Assembly: GCA_032158125.1 (NCBI GenBank)
Contig: JASKOT010000002.1
Coordinates: 310,001 to 374,000, forward strand
Direction: 5' to 3'
DNA from: Papiliotrema nemorosa
Lineage: Eukaryota > Basidiomycota > Tremellomycetes > Tremellales > Rhynchogastremaceae
Length of the DNA stretch: 64,000 nucleotides
Part shown: piece by piece, positions 59,381-64,000 of the stretch
Layout: each line of letters begins with the position of its first letter
How positions within the stretch are numbered: the first letter of the stretch is position 1
Notes under the pieces: generated by a model
Databases searched by the model: none
What the model was told of the DNA's origin: nothing
The model's input: the letters and a program-made list of their open reading frames with translations, nothing else
Position numbers and translations under genes: made by a program

Positions 59381-61127
59381 ATGGCGAAAGACTTGTTCTA
59401 CGTGCCCATCTTCTTCATCGTCTTCCGTAGGTGTCACAATATGACACCCGTGGGGTCGTGCTGATGCCCAGGTGAGACAATTGAAGCCGGTATCATCGTC
59501 TCTGTCCTGCTCTCCTTTGTGGAGCAGCTCATGACGAGTGGAAGGATTACCTCCTCCACGACCAGCACTTCCTCTCTCGACGCTCGTCGCTCTTCCCCAT
59601 CCTCCCCTGGAAACGATCAAGCATCATCCCCTTCATCTGAAAATGTCTCCAAGGAGGACTCGGAGCTGGACGTTCAAAAGACTTTGATCAAGCGAATGAG
59701 ATTTCAAATCTGGGCTGGAACCCTCGCTGGATTCTTCATCGCACTGTGTATCGGTGCAGCCTTCATTGCTGTTGTAAGTATTGTCCATACATCACCTGGA
59801 ACCAAACTCAAGTCTAGTTCTACACGTCAGTCCGAGACTTATGGGCCAATACGGAACAAATATGGGAAGGAGTCTTCTCCCTTATCGCCGCGTTTGTCAT
59901 CTACATTATGGGTATCGCCTTTTTGAAGATGGACCGATCTCGAGTCAAATGGCGAATCAAGCTTGCTGAAGCTTTCGAGCAATCTCACAGTAGCGCCATG
60001 AACGCTCGAGAGGGTGTCAAGCAGGGTGGGAAATGGGGTTGGATCAAAGGGAACAGGAACGCGTCGAAAGATGCAAAAGGTGGAAAGTGGGCCTTGTTCT
60101 TGTTACCTTTCATCACGGTCCTTCGAGAAGGTCTCGAGGCGATTGTCTTTGTCGGTGGGGTGAGTGCTACAAGATGGTCAGCTGTGAGACTTTGTACTGA
60201 CTGCAGGTGTCGCTGGGTATTCAAGCCGAGTCTATCCCCATCCCTGTCATTGTTGGTCTTATCTGCGGTATCATTGTCGGGTACGCCATTTACCGAACTG
60301 GATCGACTACCACCCTTCACTGGTTCTTGATCGCCTCGACATCTTTCATCTTCCTCATCGGAGCAGGCCTCGCGTCAAAGGGAGTCGGCTTCTTCGAGTA
60401 CTACGTCTTTGCCAAGGGCGTCGGAGGAGATGTGGCGGAGACTGGTGATGGACCTGGATCATTCAGAACCAAGGGCAATGTCTGGCACTTGACTTATGGT
60501 AACCCCGAGACTGGTTCACCTACGACCAACGGTGGATGGTGAGTAGAGTTTCTCCTTTGACTCGCCACCTTGAAATCTCATTCTCCACACCCGGACGTTG
60601 TCCCATCCCATCTCCCCCAAACCCTCCCGCATTCCACGTGCCTGAAGCCGTGACCTTTTCGCGTCCGCGGCGCGCTCCAAAACAATGTTTTCGGTGGCGA
60701 ATCGCGCCGCGAATTCCAAAAACGCATCGCACCTTCACAGACTCACCCGTCTTCACCTCACCTCACCTTTTCCGACCTCTCTTCTCATCCCTTTCACTTC
60801 CCCTTTCGTTCATGCATGCATACTGACCATTACAGGCAAATTTTCAACAGTATCTTGGGCTGGAATAACACTGCAACCCTGGGCTCAGTGTTGATGTACG
60901 TCTTTTATTGGATTCTCATCATCGTCACCCTCGTCTACCTCAAATGGAAGGAAGGTCGATTATCTCTTTTCGGCTTCAAATCGGCCGTCGCAAAGGAGCG
61001 AGATGCGAAACACGAGGCTGGATACACTGCAGGAGCGAGAGTAGAGGAGAAGAAGTCGCATACGGGTGAGCCAGAGACTCCGGGAACAGAGGCAGAGAGA
61101 AGGGTGCCAGTGTTGAATGTGGATTAA
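59381..61127 (+). CDS. FTR1: High-affinity iron permease Ftr1
   Basis: Exons 59381-59426, 59472-59773, 59818-60159, 60207-60538 and 60836-61127 give 437 residues. The protein has about seven membrane spans. The first iron-binding motif is RETIEAGIIVSVLLSF, assembled across intron 1, and the second is the canonical REGLEAIVFVGGVSLG. A loop between spans 1 and 2 (about residues 37-85) is Ser-rich. A glycine-rich extracellular segment GDVAETGDGPGSFRTKGNVW precedes the last span. The tail is charged and cytosolic (KKSHTGEPETPGTE). Ftr1 moves Fe3+ made by a partner multicopper ferroxidase; no ferroxidase gene is in the window. The fourth intron is 297 nt, against about 45 for the others. A vacuolar Fth1-type role is possible, but the iron-GATA promoter favours the plasma membrane form. 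Confidence 0.94.
60539..60835 (+). other. Unusually long intron 4 of FTR1
   Basis: A 297-nt GTGAGT...TTACAG intron with CTGACC near the acceptor. It contains a palindromic CACGTG (60635-60640), a GC-rich patch CGTCCGCGGCGCGCTCC (60663-60679) and a long pyrimidine-rich 3' half. The other four introns of this gene are 44-47 nt. Confidence 0.8.
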
Positions 61128-61210
61128 GGGTGGCGAACAACCAACCACGTCTTTACCAGCCCAAAGTTCATACACCTCGGACACATGCATACCGAACCCA
61201 TAACGGTGAC

Positions 61211-61994
61211 TTACGACGATGAGGTGCTCCACGCAGCTGGATGGAAGCTGCTCGCCCGATCCAGTGACACCAGCGTCGCTCTCTGCTCCATCTCTCCATC
61301 GGCCCATCTTGGATCTTCCTTGCCCATAGTGTGCTTGACCGACTTGATGATCCCTCGGCAGATGCTCTGCACATTTCGAGGTAGGTTAGGCCTCATCTCC
61401 AAACCTGAATCAGACAAGCATTGGTACCCCTCCTCGGTACTAGCTCGAATGTCTGGGCGTTGAAGCCATCTGGTAAATCCTTGCAACCACGTCAACATAT
61501 CCGCCGATCGCGGTTCAAACGTCTCTGCGGCTTAGAAGACCATCAGTACAGCATCAATATAAGAGCAAGGACGCGAGTCATCTTCAGAGATGCTTGGTCA
61601 GGAGGTACAGCAAGTTGTGCAGAGACGTACTGATATTTGGGTAAAAATTCCTGTAGACACTTCCCAGCGTTTCGCAGAGAGACCCTTGATCGCTTCGAAC
61701 TGTTTCTGGCCGACAAACGCCGTCACTCAAGGTTTGTAAAATCCGAGATAAATCGTCATGGGACGAAATATCAGAGCGAGACGGGTAAGCGGGTACAAGT
61801 TCTGGATCGAGGAAAGGCGAGTTGCTCTCGAGTAGTGGCACACGTAACATAGGTTGTCCAGACCCACTTGCGATCGCGAGCTGCTCGTTTGGGCTTTGGT
61901 CGTGAAGGGCCGTCTGTAGATCATACTGGCCAAACAGATGGAAAACTCCTGTATTGGCGGAAGGTGCGGTTGAAGCCACGGGAGCTACAGACAT
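61211..61994 (-). CDS. Unidentified protein, 225 residues
   Basis: Two exons, 61994-61631 and 61524-61211, with a GTACGT...CCGCAG intron of 106 nt, give 225 residues. The N-terminus is Ala/Ser/Thr-rich (MSVAPVASTAPSANTGVFHL), the middle has SHDDLSRILQTLSDGVC, and the second exon reads MLTWLQGFTRWLQRP, SICRGIIKSVKHTMGKEDPR and ends WSTSSS. The frames join exactly and codon use is coding-like. It has no signal peptide, membrane span or known motif. Its stop is 83 bp from the FTR1 stop on the other strand, so the two are convergent. Confidence 0.5.
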
Positions 61995-62624
61995 GTTGGA
62001 CGTACAACAGTACTCACGAATCGAAGAACTTGCTCAAGTAACAGAACGTATTCGAAGCTTGGGGTTTAAAACATGAAAGACCCCGCACAGCGAAGCTTCG
62101 TGACATGCACATGATTCTAGAAGGTAAGCTTGAGATCAGCAGATGGGTACATCCTTTATCCATACACTCCCTCGAGCTGAGTGTGAGAATATGCATAGCT
62201 GTGGCATGAAACGAATAGTTGCCCGAGGAAAGTCACCCATCTATCCTTCCCTTCATCTGCGTAAAGTGCAAACGATTCGATTATCTCACGTACATGTATC
62301 GTCGCGCTGCTTTCTTTCAACGCTGGTCACACTCTCACCCGAGAGATCAGTCACTTCTCCAAGCGTGAGTACATCTGGACTTGCCATCATGTCATCTCAC
62401 TTGAGAATGCTAGCCTGGGCAGACGCTAGAGGTTGTGCATGCTAACAGATAGATACAAACAGATGGACGTCCCTCTATAACCTTGAGGGATGAAACGAAG
62501 GTGAGCCATTGTGACGGACGAATATTGATGATGCTGTTGATATCAAACAGTCTCGTGTATGACGTTGCGTAATCGTGATACTTCGTTAAAGAGATCGTGA
62601 AAAGCTCAGACGCAATGAACCCCT
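61995..62624. other. Intergenic between the unknown gene and the GH79 gene
   Basis: Contains the promoter of the 61.2-62.0 kb gene and the 3' flank of the GH79 gene. A minus-strand frame at 62014-62196 ends in sense-like sequence just before a GTGAGT, so a further 5' exon of the unknown gene cannot be excluded, although the phase does not fit. Confidence 0.4.
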
Positions 62625-64000
62625 CTACGCCATTCCGATAAAAGCAACTCCGACAACTACAAGCGCCATGGCCGTGACGCCAAGCCTGGACGCCCTCGAC
62701 GAGGCGGCATTGTCGCTCCCTCGACTTCCTTTGCTATTGCTTCCTTGCTTGTTTGGATCTTGCCCATTACCCGTGGCGAGCGCACCAGGCGCCACCGTGG
62801 CATCTCCCTCTCCAATAATAGTTGTCGAATACGAGAGCGTCTCTTCGGCATTGATGCTAGACTCGGTCAAAGCGTCCGAAGTGAGGAAGACCAGAGCGAT
62901 GGATGGTGCAGGAACAGGAATGACACAGTTGCCGTCGGTGCATTGTATTTGGATTGTTTCGAGGTCACCGTAGAGTCGACCGTCGCTTGAAAATGAGTTG
63001 CCCATGGTTTGACCGGCCCAAGTGATGTTGTATTGCTCGGACACGGAGGACGCGCGCAAGTACCGGACATTGACGGTGCCTGCAATCTGTGCACCCGCAA
63101 GGTTGACGGTGACTTGAAGGTCTGACGCCCCGGATTCATCGGTGATGTAGTTGAACAGAACGACCCGAGTAGGTGTGTCGCCTTCGTAGATTGCGTAGGC
63201 TGGGTGGTAAATGTTGGCCTCGTCGGCGTTCATATCGACGACCCGAGCATTGCCAGATTTGCCAAATGCCTCGGCAATGACCAGTGTTGGGTAATAGACC
63301 GATCCAGTCGTCCATTGGTATAGACTGCTGTACGTGGAGGGTGGTGGCGTGAAGGGCTAATGTTAGCGAGACTCGAAACGAGAGACCTACATTGTAGTAG
63401 ACGTTTTGACCGCCAACATGCATGAGCGCACTCGTGAAATTGGCAAATGCCATCTGCAACGCCCAATCTGTCATCCTGCACGTCAGCGATGATACGAAAT
63501 TTTGATTGGACTTACCACAAGGCGGCACCGAAACTATCCGAGAGCCCGGCGAATCCACCACAAGAGGCAGTGTTCATTTCCATCATCATGATATTCTTGC
63601 CTGCGGCGGTGACTGCAGCAATGTCGCCGTAGTATTGCTGGGTCAGCGATTGCGCCGAAGTGTGGTTGAGGAAATTGGCAAAGATGTCTTGAGCATTGAT
63701 GATGCCGGACAGCTGACAATTGTTGGTCGGGTAGGATTGAACGGTGATTTCGCTAATGTGTGCCGAGTTATCCGGCGAGAGGTAGCCCGCGTTGAGGACA
63801 TCCTGTAGCATAAAGCCTTGCACGCCACAACACAGGGATGGTCCGACGAATGCGGTCGTGTTGATCAAGACGTTGGCACCGAGAACCTCCTGTGTGATGG
63901 CGTTGTATTCGCTGACATAGTTGTCAACGGTCCAACCCTGCGGTCGATGGTTGTGATCAACGTAGAGATCGGGTTCGTTGCCCACGATGAGTCCGCGGAG
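62625..64000 (-). CDS. GPI-anchored glycoside hydrolase family 79 protein, 3' part
   Basis: The frame is open to the window edge, so the 5' part is missing. Visible exons: 64000-63516, 63475-63391 and 63356-62625. The acid/base region IVGNEPDLYVDHNHRPQGW and a probable nucleophile region KNIMMMEMNTASCGGFAG are those of GH79 (beta-glucuronidase/heparanase-like clan GH-A). A beta-sandwich C-terminal domain follows (VVLFNYITDESGASDLQVTV, GTVNVRYLRASSVSEQYNIT). The end is a Ser/Gly/Asn-rich spacer and a hydrophobic tail TAMALVVVGVAFIGMA, a typical GPI-anchor signal, so the enzyme is likely on the cell surface. Several NxT/S sites are present. Family members remove glucuronic acid from arabinogalactans; in capsule-forming tremellomycetes glucuronoxylomannan is another possible substrate (inference). 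Confidence 0.85.

Overview
The window is nuclear DNA from an intron-rich basidiomycete, most likely a tremellomycete yeast related to Cryptococcus or Kwoniella. The evidence is the density of short introns (mostly 40-80 nt, GT-AG, with CTRAY-like branch sites), the strong preference for CGA arginine codons, CT-rich promoters, and the gene set itself (a HapX with cysteine clusters, a RETIE-type Ftr1, Vtc4, Vip1). All names come from reading translated exons by eye; no database search was run. Exon joins were checked by reading frame: wherever exon coordinates are given, the total length is a multiple of three.

Layout, left to right. 1-2669 (+): 3' part of a BBC1/MTI1-like actin-patch protein. 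2945-4060 (-): Ayr1-like short-chain dehydrogenase. 4659-7466 (-): VTC4 polyphosphate polymerase, with CACGTG/CACGTT sites upstream. 8229-12047 (-): NRDE2. 12726-17564 (-): LRR-RhoGEF-PH protein. About 17.86-18.43 kb (-): unidentified multi-exon gene. 20455-21603 (+): BNA6. 21.6-24.8 kb: gene-poor, with two small minus-strand candidates. 24870-29424 (+): CLU1. 29684-30248 (+): DUF952 protein. 30379-31112 (-): unidentified gene. 33063-34092 (+) and 34269-35354 (-): a convergent NmrA-like reductase and aldo/keto reductase. 36026-37232 (-): two small single-TM proteins of the same architecture. 38083-38901 (+): RPL13. 40034-41182 (+): YHM2. 42004-44121 (+): VTS1. 44405-45779 (+): membrane-anchored alpha/beta hydrolase. 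46360-48623 (+): secreted alginate-lyase-fold protein. 49773-50926 (-): VIP1. 51280-52230 (-): MED7, divergent from CTI6 (52568-56185, +). 56416-58375 (-): HAPX, divergent from FTR1 (59381-61127, +). 61211-61994 (-): unidentified gene. 62625-64000 (-): 3' part of a GPI-anchored GH79 glycosidase.

The most interesting part is the right arm, where CTI6, HAPX and FTR1 are consecutive. They encode a PHD co-regulator whose yeast homologue is needed for growth at low iron, an iron-sensing bZIP regulator, and a high-affinity iron permease. The HAPX-FTR1 intergenic region holds two exact ATCWGATAA iron-GATA sites, one near each gene, plus two 8/9 matches. One exact site lies two bases from a CCAAT box. 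HAPX also contains a 48-nt intron that is in frame and has no stop. If retained, it would insert a hydrophobic 16-mer into the last cysteine cluster. Similar stopless, multiple-of-three introns occur in CTI6 and NRDE2.

No tRNA, rRNA, transposon, CRISPR array or viral sequence was recognised.
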